From NCBI GenBank assembly GCA_030527105.1, contig JAUNBK010000025.1, forward strand, positions 1 to 42,650: 42,650 nucleotides of DNA, given 5' to 3'. Origin of the DNA: Planctomycetia bacterium. Lineage in GTDB: Bacteria > Planctomycetota > Planctomycetia > Pirellulales > Thermoguttaceae. The notes under the pieces are model-generated. The model made no database searches, was not told the origin of the DNA, and worked only from the letters and a program-made list of their open reading frames with translations. This document shows, in pieces, positions 34,569 to 42,593 of this stretch. The first letter of the stretch is position 1, and each line of letters starts with the position of its first letter. A program made the translations under genes and the position numbers.

Positions 34569-36191
34569 TTAGTACATGCCACCCATGTCGCCGCCAGCGG
34601 GAGCTGCAGGCGCTTCCGGCTTCGGTTTTTCCGCAATCAACGCTTCGCTCGTGAGGAGGAGCGACGCGACACTCGCGGCATTCTGCAACGCGGTACGAGT
34701 CACTTTGGTCGGGTCGATGACACCTGCCTGAACCATGTCCTCAAACACGTCGGTCGCGGCGTTGTAGCCGAAGTTTCCTTCGCCATCCGCCACTTTCTCG
34801 CAGATGATGCCGCCATCTTTGCCGGCGTTCGTCGCGATTTGCGTGAGCGGAGCGCGGCAGGCACGAACAATAATGTTGTACCCGATTTGCTCATCCTGAG
34901 AGAGACCCTCAGGTTTGGCGGAGGCGCTTGCTCGCAAGAGCGCAACACCACCACCGGGGAGAATCCCTTCTTCCACCGCTGCGCGCGTTGCGTGGAGAGC
35001 GTCCTCGACGCGGGCTTTCTTCTCTTTCATCTCGCTTTCCGTTGCCGCTCCGACCATGACTTTCGCCACACCGCCGGAGAGTTTCGCGAGCCGTTCTTCC
35101 AACTTTTCGCGATCATAATCGCTCGTTGCGTTGGCGATTTCACGACGCAGCTGACCAATACGCCCCTTGATTTCCTCGCTGTCGCCCGCACCTTCGATGA
35201 TAGTCGTGGCGTCTTTCTCGATGATAATCTTTTTGGCGCTTCCGAGTTCAGCCAGCGTGACGTTTTCGAGTTTCTTGCCGATATTCTCGAAAATCGCTTC
35301 CGCTCCGGTGAGAATGGCGATATCTTCCAACATAGCCTTGCGGCGGTCGCCGTATCCGGGCGCTTTCACGGCGCATATCTGGAGGTTTCCACGCAAGCGG
35401 TTGATAACGAGCGTGGTGAGCGCTTCGCCATCGAGGTCTTCCGCAATAATCAAAAGCGGTCTGCCGCTCTGAACAACTGCCTCAAGGACGGGGAGCATAT
35501 CCTTGATGTTCGAAATTTTCTTTTCGTACACCAAGATGTAGCAATCCTCGAGCACGCACTGCATCGTCGTGGGATCCGTGATGAAGTAGGGAGAGAGGTA
35601 CCCGCGATCGAACTGCATACCTTCAACGTACTCGATTCCCATTTCGAGGGACTTGCTCTCGTCAACCGTGATAACTCCGTCTTTTCCCACTTTGCTCATG
35701 GCTTGGGCAAGTAGCTCGCCGATCTCTTTGTCGTTGTTGGCGGCAATGGATCCGACCTGCGCCATTTCTTTTTCCGTCTCGATGGAGATGGAGGAGGCGT
35801 GGAGTTTCTCCGTGATATCCGCGACCGCTTTGTCGATACCGCGCTTCATTTGGAGAGGATTGACGCCCGAAACGACGGCGCGAAGCCCTTCGTTAAAGAT
35901 CGCCTCAGCCATGAGCGTTGCGGTGGTGGTTCCGTCGCCAGCGATATCGCTCGTTTTGCTTGCGACTTCGCGGACCATTTTCGCGCCCATGTTCTCATAG
36001 ACGTCTTCCAAATCGACTTCCTTCGCCACCGTGACGCCGTCTTTTGTGACGGTTGGAGAGCCGAAACTCTTCTGAATGATAACGTTGCGCCCCCGAGGAC
36101 CAAGCGTCACTTTAACGGCTTGCGCCAACTTCGAAACACCGCGTCGCATTGCGTCACGCGCTTCCTGATCGAATGCAATCATTTTTGCCAT
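34569..36191 (-). CDS. groEL: Chaperonin GroEL
   Basis: 540 residues. [18 protein letters not shown], the ATP-site [30 protein letters not shown] and [14 protein letters not shown] are all present. The C-terminal tail GGDMGGMY is the flexible Gly/Met type. It folds proteins in the cytoplasm with GroES, encoded directly upstream. AAGGAG lies nine bases before ATG 36191. The groES-groEL gap is 60 bases. Confidence 0.97.
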   Translation of the reverse strand: MAKMIAFDQEARDAMRRGVSKLAQAVKVTLGPRGRNVIIQKSFGSPTVTKDGVTVAKEVDLEDVYENMGAKMVREVASKTSDIAGDGTTTATLMAEAIFNEGLRAVVSGVNPLQMKRGIDKAVADITEKLHASSISIETEKEMAQVGSIAANNDKEIGELLAQAMSKVGKDGVITVDESKSLEMGIEYVEGMQFDRGYLSPYFITDPTTMQCVLEDCYILVYEKKISNIKDMLPVLEAVVQSGRPLLIIAEDLDGEALTTLVINRLRGNLQICAVKAPGYGDRRKAMLEDIAILTGAEAIFENIGKKLENVTLAELGSAKKIIIEKDATTIIEGAGDSEEIKGRIGQLRREIANATSDYDREKLEERLAKLSGGVAKVMVGAATESEMKEKKARVEDALHATRAAVEEGILPGGGVALLRASASAKPEGLSQDEQIGYNIIVRACRAPLTQIATNAGKDGGIICEKVADGEGNFGYNAATDVFEDMVQAGVIDPTKVTRTALQNAASVASLLLTSEALIAEKPKPEAPAAPAGGDMGGMY

Positions 36192-36251
36192 ATTAAAAAT
36201 CTCCTTGAGTGTTTTTGTGAAATTTCTTTGTAATTATAGGAAACGTGGGAA

Positions 36252-36587
36252 CTACCCGATCACGGCAAGGATGTCTTCCTCGCGCAGGAGGAGATATTCC
36301 GAGTCGTCCAATTTGAACTCTTCGCCCGCATACGAGAGGAACAGGACATGATCGCCCGCCTTGACCTGCAACTCAGCTCGGGATCCATCCTTCAGTTGTT
36401 TGCCGGGACCTGTGCAAACGACTTTTCCACGTGAGGGCTTGTTTTTAGCTGTCTCGGGAAGAAGAATTCCACCAGAGGAGACGGTCTCCGCAGCGTCGCG
36501 CTCCACCACAAGACGATCGCCGAGCGGCTGGATTTTCATTTCGCTTGCAGATTCACACCCGCAAACACAGCATTTCTTTTCGGACAT
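36252..36587 (-). CDS. groES: Co-chaperonin GroES with Cys-rich N-terminal extension
   Basis: 111 residues. The GroES core starts at residue 17 (MKIQPLGDRLVVERD) and runs through SGGILLPETAKNKPSRGKV, the VLFLSYAGEEFKLD strand and LREEDILAVIG. Before it lies MSEKKCCVCGCESASE, with four Cys in six residues (6, 7, 9, 11). The longer start is supported by GGAGG six bases upstream of ATG 36587; the internal Met17 has no ribosome site. The extension may bind a metal or form disulphides; it is not part of ordinary GroES. No CIRCE operator is visible upstream. A partial repeat lies just upstream and may contribute the -10 box. Confidence 0.93.
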   Translation of the reverse strand: MSEKKCCVCGCESASEMKIQPLGDRLVVERDAAETVSSGGILLPETAKNKPSRGKVVCTGPGKQLKDGSRAELQVKAGDHVLFLSYAGEEFKLDDSEYLLLREEDILAVIG

Positions 36588-36611
36588 TTTCGACCTCCAA
36601 AGTTTCTATGT

Positions 36612-36660
36612 TATACTCGTTGTACTTTAAATTCAATTTTTCACGAATCCCCGCAAGCCA
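36612..36660 (+). repeat. Partial repeat copy (left end, orientation A) at the groES promoter
   Basis: TATACTCGTTGTAC, TTTAAATTCAATTTTTCACG then eroded. On the minus strand this reads TTGAAT, 15 bases, TATAAC, a possible groES promoter formed partly by the repeat end. Confidence 0.5.
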
Positions 36661-36848
36661 AGGAATCGAGCCTTTTTCGCAGACAGATTCGCACGAAACC
36701 GCAACAAATCATGTCACCACTTACGGATTAATTATATTTTAACGCAAAACCTGTGCCAATGACAAAATGGCAGAACCCTCGATCCGACAAAGTCTTGTGT
36801 TCTCCACAGCAGATGTGATGAACCACGAAGGGCAGGAGAGTGTGATGC

Positions 36849-36949
36849 TATATTCTCCTTTAAGATTCCCGTTTTGCGCGACGCATTGCGAGCCGTGGTG
36901 CGTAGCTCCAACGGCGGACGGAACGGGAAATTTCAACGCGAAGTATTAA
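36849..36949 (+). repeat. 105-bp palindromic intergenic repeat (orientation A)
   Basis: TATATTCTCC, TTTAAGATTCCCGTTTTGCG, GAGCCGTGGTGCGTAGCTCC, GGAACGGGAAATTTCAACG, AAGTATTAAT. Between groES and the tRNA promoter. Confidence 0.94.
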
Positions 36950-37006
36950 TATATTCCAAGACAGCCTTTTCTCGAAAAAATTCCCCCCCAAGGCGTCCCC
37001 CCCCTC

Positions 37007-37034
37007 TTGACAAAAGAATGAGATATGTTATACT
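37007..37034 (+). promoter_or_regulatory. Promoter of tRNA-Glu
   Basis: TTGACA (37007-37012), 16-bp spacer, TATACT (37029-37034). A C8 tract lies two bases upstream of the -35 box. Confidence 0.75.
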
Positions 37035-37054
37035 ACTCGCACGATTAGAGACAA

Positions 37055-37127
37055 GCCCTCTTCGTCTAGCGGCCTAGGACACAGGATTCTCAGTCCTGTT
37101 ACAGGGGTTCGAGTCCCCTAGAGGGTA
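37055..37127 (+). tRNA. tRNA-Glu (anticodon CTC)
   Basis: A 73-base cloverleaf. Acceptor GCCCTCT (37055-37061) pairs with AGAGGGT (37120-37126), with a terminal G-U. The D arm has the tRNA-Glu-typical TTCGTCTAGCGGCCTAGGAC. Anticodon stem CAGGA/TCCTG, loop TTCTCAG, anticodon CTC at 37089-37091, reading GAG. T arm AGGGG-TTCGAGT-CCCCT. CCA is not encoded. A strong promoter and a strong terminator flank it. Confidence 0.95.
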
Positions 37128-37135
37128 TTTTTACA

Positions 37136-37163
37136 CCTTGCAAGTGTTGCAAGGTTTTTTTTT
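37136..37163 (+). terminator. Rho-independent terminator of tRNA-Glu
   Basis: 8-bp stem CCTTGCAA (37136-37143) with TTGCAAGG (37147-37154), then nine T. Confidence 0.9.
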
Positions 37164-38030
37164 ATTTCTTGCGTAGAGTCACAAAAACAAGGGGTTCCCG
37201 CGTTTTTCTTCCATTCCGTGCCAGCCCCCGAAATGCACTGCATACCAACCAATGTACCTATAAATCTACCTATCGAATTTGGGGCGTTCTCCGACGTTTT
37301 CAGGAAACGACGGACAAATTCTAAATCAAGCGTTGCAGCCGTGTTTTTAAGGCTCCTACGTGCATCTTCGCCCAGCGTTTCAAGTAGATTTTCCTCCGTG
37401 CTACATGCCTCAAAAACGGTCGGATTTTCGCGAAATGTACCTATTTTCGATACCTATTCCGTTTGATTTTCTTCTTTGGGGTGATTTTCCGGTTCAATGG
37501 ATTCTAGAATCGTTCTCCTTTATTGCACCGTAAAACCACGAAAAATAAATGGGTTATTTTGTTTTTCAAATAATTGGGGTGCCTTCAAAAAAAGTTGGCA
37601 TTCTCGGTTCTTGAGTGTGAGGAGCCTCCCTCTGAAATCCCCTGCTTCTTTGAGGGGGTACGTCCGTCGTGTTGTGTCAATTTTATAAGCATTAGTGCTT
37701 TGACTCGCAATCTTCCAGCCTCTTGAGAGGAAATATTTTTGAAAAATTGTTTTCTCTCAAATTCTCCTTCAAAAAACTTGTAGACCGCTCGCTTTGTTCG
37801 CTAATATTGTTTGTTTTTTGGACACAGCAGTAGGACGGGAGGTAGTTCCGAAGTGGGAGAATCGTTCCCACAGCAGCCCCCCCTCTGGAAGAGGTGAATT
37901 TTGTGGAGAGCAAGAGTGCTCTCCCTCCCAGGAAAGATCACCCCTGCTGGAAGAGGGGAATCGTTCCTGATCTACGCTTCGCTCCGTTCTTGGCTCCGAC
38001 GGGTCAGTGCTGTGCACTCTTATACACAAC
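37164..38030. other. Apparent gene desert after tRNA-Glu (decayed DNA)
   Basis: No convincing gene in 867 bases. On the minus strand a frame of roughly 110 codons without a start (about 37130-37455) reads, in part, LLETLGEDARRSLKNTAATL and EFVRRFLKTSENAPN; I do not recognise it, and it may be a remnant. At 37870-37970 two short similar units occur (CCTCTGGAAGAGG with GAAT, and CTGCTGGAAGAGGGGAATCG). The position next to a tRNA 3' end is a typical place for an old integrated element, but no integrase or copy of the tRNA end was seen. Confidence 0.4.
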
Positions 38031-38108
38031 ACGAATATTTGTCGGTAGAATTCCCGATTTTGCCCGCCGTCGGCGCGACGCACCACAACTCCCGAAACTT
38101 CGTGAAAG
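38031..38108 (+). repeat. Truncated repeat copy (orientation B)
   Basis: AATATTTGTCGG, AGAATTCCCGATTTTGCCCG, CCGTCGGCGCGACGCACCAC, CTCCCGAAACTTCGTGAAAG. Same arm variant as the copy at 33501. The right end is missing; it abuts the 3' end of the sigma factor gene. Confidence 0.7.
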
Positions 38109-38127
38109 GGGGGCGGAGCGAGGTGCA

Positions 38128-39567
38128 CTATTGCAGCGAAACGACGTTCTCAGCCGCGAGGCGACGCAATTTGTTGAGGGCGAGAATCTCGATTTGACGG
38201 ATGCGCTCTTTCGTCACGCCCATCTCTTCGCCTACTTGCTTGAGGGTGAGCGGCTCACGATCTCGATTCAATCCAAAGCGACGGGCGATAATCTGCTGCT
38301 CGCGTGGCGTGAGGTGTCGAAGGATGTTTGCAACCCGTTTTTCTTGACGTGTGCGCGCCGCCTCGAACGCTTCCGAATCGTACTCTTCCTCCTCGCGCTC
38401 GATATTGAATTCATTTTCAAGCGTGATGAATCGTTTGTGGTAGCGCTGCTCGTCCGAAATTGCGCGCGAGTAGTTTTTCATGATCGCCCAGCTTGCGTAG
38501 GTGCTGAATCGATTTTTCCTCGAATAATCGAATTTCTCCACAGCGCGAATGAGCGACATATTGCCATCGCTAATGAGATCGAACAGATTGTCGGTCGTGC
38601 TCGTCCGACGTTTGGCAATCGAAACGACAAGACGCAAATTCGACGAAACGAGTTGATTTTTCACCTCGTTAAACGCGTCGCAATCGCTTTCGATTTTCTC
38701 CATGAGCCTGCCTGAGGGACGCTTCGGGTCGAGCATCGTGCGATTCCGCGCCGCCCGTGCTTTGAGATAGTTCATTTTTCGGAACAAATGCTGCTCTTGC
38801 TCAAAAGTAAGAAGCGGCACGCTATACAAACTCGCGAGGTAGGAGGGCAGCCCACCAGGGAGGCGCGGCTTGCGCAACTTCGTTTCGTTCGACGGCATGG
38901 GTCCCAAAATGAGTGCTTCTGCCTCGGTGCCTTCTTCAACACTTTTGATTTCGTCGCACCCAATGGCGTTGAGATCCATCTCCATAATCAACTTCGCGCG
39001 CGTCTCCGCAATGATGCGATACACACTCGTTTTTGTGCGCTCAAACTCGATCGAGAGCGTTGCGATATCAACCCCCTTGCGATATTGCGCGAGGAGTCGG
39101 CGTTTTTCGCTCTCCTCCAAAGCGCGTTGATATTTTGGGAAAATCGCATCGCGTGGATGCTGCGCGTCGTGATTCTTGAGCGTATATCGAATCGTCTCCG
39201 CGCTTCGCCCCGTGCTTTCGGACAGGCGTCGAATGACTTGTGTGAGTTTCTGCCCGACCGCCGCCATGCGTTTGGCACGCTCGATAATTTCATGACGCTC
39301 TTCGTCCGTCATTTGAGAGAAACGACTCCCTTTCTCTACCCTTGCTGGGTGCGCGGCAGCAAAAGATTCAAGCTGGGAGCGCCAAATAATAATCCGATTG
39401 CGCCCAGAAATTAATCGCATTTCGCTCTCCAATCCCTGTTTGCGCCACCGCGAGATGGTTTTCGTCGAGACGTTCAGCAATTTTGCCGCCTCGTCAACCG
39501 TGAGGAAGGAGTCTTCCTCGCTTCGTTCCAAATAATTCATTTCAAAAAAAACGTCGGAATCTTTCAT
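38128..39567 (-). CDS. Sigma-70-family factor with N-terminal MerR/excisionase-like helix-turn-helix
   Basis: 479 residues. Residues ~20-70 are a helix-turn-helix of the excisionase/MerR type (FLTVDEAAKLLNVSTKTISRWRKQGLESEM). A second helical region with ERAKRMAAVGQKLTQVIRRL and RKGVDIATLSIEFERTKTSV follows. Sigma region 1.2 is at ~240-270, region 2 at ~315-385 (NLRLVVSIAKRRTSTTDNLFD, LIRAVEKFDYSRKNRFSTYASW), and region 4 at ~420-475 (LTPREQQIIARRFGLNRD, VGEEMGVTKERIRQIE). The linker between regions 2 and 4 (about 45 residues) is too short for a normal region 3. AAGGGGAG lies just before ATG 39567. It directs RNA polymerase to some promoter class; target genes unknown. Confidence 0.88.
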   Translation of the reverse strand: MKDSDVFFEMNYLERSEEDSFLTVDEAAKLLNVSTKTISRWRKQGLESEMRLISGRNRIIIWRSQLESFAAAHPARVEKGSRFSQMTDEERHEIIERAKRMAAVGQKLTQVIRRLSESTGRSAETIRYTLKNHDAQHPRDAIFPKYQRALEESEKRRLLAQYRKGVDIATLSIEFERTKTSVYRIIAETRAKLIMEMDLNAIGCDEIKSVEEGTEAEALILGPMPSNETKLRKPRLPGGLPSYLASLYSVPLLTFEQEQHLFRKMNYLKARAARNRTMLDPKRPSGRLMEKIESDCDAFNEVKNQLVSSNLRLVVSIAKRRTSTTDNLFDLISDGNMSLIRAVEKFDYSRKNRFSTYASWAIMKNYSRAISDEQRYHKRFITLENEFNIEREEEEYDSEAFEAARTRQEKRVANILRHLTPREQQIIARRFGLNRDREPLTLKQVGEEMGVTKERIRQIEILALNKLRRLAAENVVSLQ

Positions 39568-39629
39568 TTTCTCCCCTTCAAATAGTGCATGAGTGATTGA
39601 ACGTGTCGTTCACTCAATATGGATCCTCT

Positions 39630-39736
39630 TATACTCGTTCTCCTTTAAAATTCCCGTTTTTCGCGACGCTTCGCGAGCCGTGGGGCGTAGCTCCAACGGC
39701 GGACGGAACCGGAAATTTCAACGCGAAGTATTATAA
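39630..39736 (+). repeat. 105-bp palindromic intergenic repeat (orientation A)
   Basis: TATACTCGTTCTCC, TTTAAAATTCCCGTTTTTCG, CGAGCCGTGGGGCGTAGCTC, GGAACCGGAAATTTCAACG, AAGTATTATAA. In the divergent region between the sigma factor and ruvX. Confidence 0.95.
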
Positions 39737-39997
39737 TAATCCGCTCTCTACCTTTATTATGAACGATAAAAATGCAACGGATGGGCAAAATGGCGGAAAT
39801 GCAAAAAATATTTGCGATGAACAAGAAGTTCTTTTCATGAGAATTGTAACAATCCGAAAAAGTCCAAAGGGGATTTTCACGAGTTGTTTGTTCCCCACCC
39901 CGACGCCTTTTCGTGGTTGAAACAGCGGAAGAAATTGATTTTTCACGCGAAAAGGTTCGCTTTTATTAGACTTTTAGATCCATACGAAAAAAACTTT

Positions 39998-40498
39998 ATG
40001 AACGAATTTAACGATTTTGCCGGTTTCAACCCAAGCAAGGGCGCAATTCCCACGGGGCGCGTGGTGGGAATCGACTACGGAACCGTGCGCATTGGGGTCG
40101 CCATCTCCGACAGCGAGCAAAAGATAGCGAGTCCTTATGAGATATACACGAGGAAAAACCCGCGTTTGGACGAGCAGTACTTTCGGAACTTGGCGCAACA
40201 GGAGAGAGTCGCTTTTTTTGTTGTGGGACTGCCTCTGCATCCGAGTGGAGACGAGAGCGAGAAATCGAAGGAAGCGCGCGACTTTGCCAAATGGCTCACG
40301 GAAAAAACGGGCGTTGAGACGATCCTGTTCGACGAACGATTTTCATCTAAAATGGCGGACGAGTTGATGAGGGAAGCGCATTTCACGTCGAAGCAAAAGA
40401 AAGCGCGCCGCGACAAGTTGGCGGCGTACGTCATTCTCGCTTCGTGGTTGGAATCCGATCGGTCGAAAAGCACCCCGAATCAACCGTTGGAGGGATAG
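39998..40498 (+). CDS. ruvX: Putative pre-16S rRNA nuclease / RuvX (YqgF family)
   Basis: 166 residues, RNase H-like fold. GIDYGTVRIGVAISD near residue 24 carries the first catalytic Asp; VGLPLHPSGDES and the C-terminal DERFSSKMADELM and RRDKLAAYVILASWLE follow, all standard for YqgF. It processes the 5' end of pre-16S rRNA and was also proposed as a Holliday junction resolvase. ATG 39998 lacks a clear ribosome site. The upstream frame stays open (from TTG 39884) and a short frame runs from 39759 to 39920, both without support; otherwise 39737-39997 shows nothing. Confidence 0.88.
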   Translation: MNEFNDFAGFNPSKGAIPTGRVVGIDYGTVRIGVAISDSEQKIASPYEIYTRKNPRLDEQYFRNLAQQERVAFFVVGLPLHPSGDESEKSKEARDFAKWLTEKTGVETILFDERFSSKMADELMREAHFTSKQKKARRDKLAAYVILASWLESDRSKSTPNQPLEG

Positions 40499-40813
40499 AG
40501 GAATCGAGATTCGCGCTGAGAAAAATGGGCAGACTCGAAAAAACGCCCCATCTTCCTCCAACGACGCCCCCGCATCGAGGAGAAACCTTCATTGATATGA
40601 TTTTGTGCTAAAAAAGTGAATAAAAAAGCGAGCGCAAAAGGGGTGGAACGGAGCGCAGCGGCGTCACATTGATCAAGAACAAGATTCCCTCCCAAAAACG
40701 CCGACTTTTCTCTTCACGCGACTCCCGAAAACAACAAAAGGTCGAGAAAAACGGGGGATTCGTCGATAAACAAAACATCAATACGCACGTTGGATAACGA
40801 AAGGAGGCAGGCG
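40499..40813. other. Intergenic region, no gene seen
   Basis: 315 bases between ruvX and ruvC. No credible frame, repeat copy or strong terminator was found. The A-rich stretches and the AAAGGAGG ribosome site of ruvC (40800-40807) are the only features. Confidence 0.5.
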
Positions 40814-41323
40814 ATGCTCATTTTAGGAGTCGACCCGGGACTCAATACCACGGGGTACGCGCTGGTGAGAAAGACACCCGGCGGCGCGCTCAAACTCGTG
40901 GAGGGGGGCGTCATTCGCGGAAAGTCGAAAGAAACCCTTCCTCTAAGAATCTTGGAAATTTATCAAAACCTCGAGGAAATCGTACAAACTCATGCGCCGT
41001 CCGCCATGGCGCTCGAGGAAATTTACTCTCACTACGAGCGACCCAAAACGGCTATCCTCATGGGACACGTGCGCGGCGCTATCTGCCTCTGTGCCGCAAA
41101 AAACGACGTCCCTGTCTTTAATTATTCCGCAACTACGGTCAAAAAAACGCTTACCGGGAGCGGGCGCGCGTCAAAAAACCAAGTCCAACGCGCTATCCAA
41201 ATCGAGTTCCGACTCCCCGAGCTCCCCTCGCCACCCGACCTTGCGGACGCGCTCGCCATCGCGATTTGCCACGGCTACCACGCGCGCAACGACGACACCT
41301 GTGGGGGTGTGCTGCCGTTTTGA
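40814..41323 (+). CDS. ruvC: Crossover junction endodeoxyribonuclease RuvC
   Basis: 169 residues from ATG 40814; AAAGGAGG lies six bases upstream. ILGVDPGLNTTGYAL carries Asp7, AMALEEIYSHYERPKTAILMGHVRG carries the acidic pair at 68-69, and PPDLADALAIAICH has the C-terminal Asp residues. It cuts Holliday junctions with RuvAB. Length is normal. ruvA and ruvB are not in the window. ruvX, with a related fold, is the upstream neighbour. Convergent with the third DUF1559 gene. Confidence 0.93.
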   Translation: MLILGVDPGLNTTGYALVRKTPGGALKLVEGGVIRGKSKETLPLRILEIYQNLEEIVQTHAPSAMALEEIYSHYERPKTAILMGHVRGAICLCAAKNDVPVFNYSATTVKKTLTGSGRASKNQVQRAIQIEFRLPELPSPPDLADALAIAICHGYHARNDDTCGGVLPF

Positions 41324-41373
41324 TTCATGCGTTTTCTTGTTCGTACTAAATTCAAGAAACAAACTTCGGGCGC

Positions 41374-42348
41374 TTATTCTCGCGTGAGCATAACGTTGAC
41401 GCCGTTGCGCTGTCCTCCGTCGCTCCGATTCGAAAAACACCAGTGGACGTTCGCATCAATAGAGTACGATATTTTTGAGACGCTCCCGTCCGCAAAACAG
41501 AAGTTTGCGCCACCAGAGTGAACGGAGCCAAACCCGTAGGTTGACTCAAAACCGCTGCGATCCTGATAAAGGAGATAAGCTCCAGATCTGCACGTCTCGT
41601 TTCCATGTCCGGCGTAGCCAGTCTCGTTGTCACCACCATCAGTGCCAGTCTCGTATTTTTCAGGGCAAACCAACTTTTCGCCAACGAGATAAGTGTTGGA
41701 CATGCCGTCTCGAATCTCTCCAGCTGTCACTTGACTATACGCGTAAATGGGACCATCGAGTTTCGCTTCGCTCCTCTTTTTGTCGACATCGGTCTTGGTC
41801 ACGCTGCTCAAATTTCCCGTGTACCCGCCATAGTCATAGGCTCCAGTTGTACCACGATTGGCGGCATAGTCGGATTTGACACACTGAGCGACATCGACAG
41901 ACCCTCCCGTGTTTGAGAGGGGTTTTTGTGTCGACCCGTGGTCGTACACTTTATTTGCACGGCGAGAAGGGCAATTCATAAACGGCAATGGCGTCGTCAC
42001 GCGGACTTTAATCGCCTCGGCATTATCGGTTCCCACCCCCATTTGGTGGAGCGCCTGCTGCTCCATGTAGGGGAGCATATTGTACCACCACCCCCCCGGC
42101 TGACTCGCGCCAAACCCACGTTCTGGCGTGCCTGTCCAACGATAATGCCAACCTCCAGACGGGAAGTGCCGATTGGTGGAAAGGCAATTGTGAGCCGCCA
42201 CACCTGCCTGTTTCAAATGGTTGGAACACTGCATGTTTCGCGCCGCCTCGCGCGCCTGCTGCACCGCAGGAAGCAACAGTCCGACCAGCATACCAATAAT
42301 GGCAATGACGACCAGCAACTCTACGAGTGTAAAACCTTTGCATTTCAT
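41374..42348 (-). CDS. DUF1559 prepilin-like protein
   Basis: 324 residues from ATG 42348, giving the opening [27 protein letters not shown] and [10 protein letters not shown]. The C-terminal H-X9-DG motif is [12 protein letters not shown]. The leader is only five residues, as in most of the family. Start chosen because the promoter lies downstream of the more distal Met at 42447. The middle region differs from the other two paralogues, as is usual in this expanded family. Ribosome site GGGGAAAA. Monocistronic. Confidence 0.92.
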   Translation of the reverse strand: MKCKGFTLVELLVVIAIIGMLVGLLLPAVQQAREAARNMQCSNHLKQAGVAAHNCLSTNRHFPSGGWHYRWTGTPERGFGASQPGGWWYNMLPYMEQQALHQMGVGTDNAEAIKVRVTTPLPFMNCPSRRANKVYDHGSTQKPLSNTGGSVDVAQCVKSDYAANRGTTGAYDYGGYTGNLSSVTKTDVDKKRSEAKLDGPIYAYSQVTAGEIRDGMSNTYLVGEKLVCPEKYETGTDGGDNETGYAGHGNETCRSGAYLLYQDRSGFESTYGFGSVHSGGANFCFADGSVSKISYSIDANVHWCFSNRSDGGQRNGVNVMLTRE

Positions 42349-42418
42349 CGTTTTTTCCCCGAAAAAATCAAAACGTACCTGATCCGACCTCACGATTCGC
42401 AAGGCACCAACGCGTACC

Positions 42419-42447
42419 ATTATAATCCAAGTTGCCTCCAAATGCAA
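42419..42447 (-). promoter_or_regulatory. Sigma-70-type promoter for the third DUF1559 gene
   Basis: On the minus strand: TTGCAT (42447-42442), 17-bp spacer, TATAAT (42424-42419). It predicts a start near 42412 and a ~64-base leader. Confidence 0.7.
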
Positions 42448-42512
42448 GCGTTTTTGCTAGAAATTTTGCGTTTTTTATCCAAATTTTGCAAAAAAACTTT
42501 ATATTTGTCCTC

Positions 42513-42593
42513 TTACACTCGTCCTCCCACAAAATTCCCGTTTTATGCAACGCTTTGCGAGCTGTGGTGCGCAGCTCCAACGGCGGACGGAAG
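42513..42593 (+). repeat. Truncated repeat copy (orientation A)
   Basis: TTACACTCGTCCTCC, CACAAAATTCCCGTTTTATG, TTTGCGAGCTGTGGTGCGC, AGCTCCAACGGCGGACGGAA; the right end is replaced by unrelated sequence. Confidence 0.85.

Noticed and set aside
36588..36760. CIRCE operator upstream of groES
   Set aside because: No TTAGCACTC/GAGTGCTAA inverted repeat was found; only a partial intergenic repeat is present.
18195..39736. Many short frames containing the shared string CEPWCVAPTADGTGNFNAKYY across repeat copies
   Set aside because: They are translations of the 105-bp repeat. Copies have frame-breaking indels (for example the missing T in the 18195 copy, the extra bases at 25326 and 14565), so the conserved thing is the DNA or RNA, not a peptide.
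39759..39920. 53-codon frame between the repeat at 39630 and ruvX
   Set aside because: No ribosome site, no recognisable motif and a frame that fades into an unrelated open stretch; not supported as a gene.
2301..42593. CRISPR array
   Set aside because: The repeats are kilobases apart, in both orientations, with genes between them, and there are no regular spacers or cas genes.
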